Part shown: positions 6,158-6,543 of the stretch, piece by piece
Position numbering within the stretch: the first letter of the stretch is position 1
Layout: each line of letters begins with the position of its first letter
NCBI GenBank assembly: GCA_041672385.1
Contig: JBAYZQ010000126.1
Span: 1 to 6,543 of the forward strand
Direction of reading: 5' to 3'
DNA: 6,543 nt
From: JBAYZQ01 sp041672385
Lineage (GTDB): Bacteria; Spirochaetota; Spirochaetia; Sphaerochaetales; Sphaerochaetaceae
Position numbers and translations under genes: made by a program
The notes under the pieces: model-generated
Told to the model about the DNA's origin: nothing
Seen by the model: only the letters and a program-made list of their open reading frames with translations
Database searches by the model: none

Positions 6158-6543
6158 TTACTAATAACTATCATGTCTTCTCTTGCACAAGAAGAATCAA
6201 GATCCATTTCAGAAAACTGTATATGGGGTATTAGAAAGAAATTTGAAGAAGGCAAAGTTAGAATGTCATTTGGTAGCTTTTTAGGTTACGAAAAAGATGA
6301 TGATGGTAATATAGTAATCAATAAAAAGGAAGCACAAATAGTTCAGCTCCTTTATTCCAGATTTTTACAAGGGTTAACTCCTGGCGCTATTGCAAAAGAG
6401 TTAGAAGTACAAGGTGTTAAAACCGCAAGGGGGGAAATTAAGTGGTATGGCTCAACAATTAAAAGTATTCTAGAAAATGAGAAATATATGGGAAATGCTA
6501 TACTTCAAAAAACCTATTCAACTGACTTCCTTTCTAAAAAAAG
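6158..6543 (+). pseudogene. 5'-truncated large serine recombinase (cut by the window edge)
   Basis: The frame reads L-L-I-T-I-M-S-S-L-A-Q-E-E-S-R-S-I-S-E-N, then W-G-I-R-K-K-F-E-E-G-K: the end of the resolvase catalytic domain and its long linking helix in large serine recombinases (TnpX / phage integrase type). It is followed by a Recombinase domain (PF07508-like): F-L-G-Y-E-K-D, then N-K-K-E-A-Q-I-V, then G-A-I-A-K-E-L, then S-T-I-K-S-I-L-E-N-E-K-Y-M-G-N-A, then L-Q-K-T-Y. Family members are usually about 450-550 residues. Here the roughly 115-130 N-terminal residues with the catalytic serine and arginines are absent, and a TAA at 6155-6157 stops the frame immediately upstream. The first ATG (6173) has no ribosome binding site. 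It therefore cannot be an active recombinase as it stands; the C-terminal zinc-ribbon and coiled-coil part would lie beyond the window. Best read as a decayed mobile-element gene, less likely as a DNA-binding-only derivative or one half of a rearranged locus. Confidence 0.85.

Noticed and set aside
1..6543. CRISPR array, toxin-antitoxin pair or defence system
   Set aside because: No regularly spaced repeats and no small paired genes; all coding content is explained by the efflux operon and the recombinase fragment.

Overview
The window is AT-rich DNA that looks like the chromosome of a diderm (two-membrane) bacterium. It carries most of a tripartite RND-type efflux operon on the minus strand, a divergently transcribed tRNA-Leu gene, and a broken piece of a mobile-element recombinase at the right edge. 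A TolC-type signal peptide and a lipoprotein with a loose lipobox (L-F-S-C) point to an organism with an outer membrane. The tRNA has no encoded CCA, which argues against a typical Firmicute. A host-associated spirochaete (Treponema-like) fits the low GC, lipobox style and operon style best, but this is inference and the taxon cannot be fixed from the sequence alone.

Minus-strand operon, read from right to left: an inner-membrane-anchored periplasmic adaptor (MFP, 5722 to 4676), an RND permease (4679 to 1452), a large lipoprotein of unknown function with a carboxypeptidase-regulatory-like beta-sandwich near its N-terminus (1459 to 170), and the first 55 codons of a TolC-family outer-membrane factor (165 to the left edge). 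The genes are packed very tightly: a 4-nt ATGA overlap, an 8-nt overlap and a 4-nt gap. Co-transcription and translational coupling are therefore almost certain. The adaptor, pump and TolC should form a complete envelope-spanning exporter. The lipoprotein between pump and channel is the least explained component.

Intergenic 5723-5861: a short divergent control region. On the minus strand it has a sigma70-like promoter for the pump operon, whose -10 is overlapped by a perfect 7-bp inverted repeat that could be a repressor site. On the plus strand it has a promoter for tRNA-Leu. A-tracts lie between them. No regulator gene is present in the window.

Right part 5862-6543: tRNA-Leu(CAG), about 210 bp of gene-free AT-rich sequence with small hairpins and a degenerate 20-nt tandem repeat, then a reading frame open to the window edge that matches the middle of a large serine recombinase. 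Its N-terminal catalytic domain is missing, and recognisable homology begins just after the tandem repeat. This looks like the decayed edge of a mobile element next to a tRNA gene. I do not see a clearly new system here. The most unusual points are the operonic lipoprotein, the long insertion between TM10 and TM11 of the pump, and the recombinase breakpoint.
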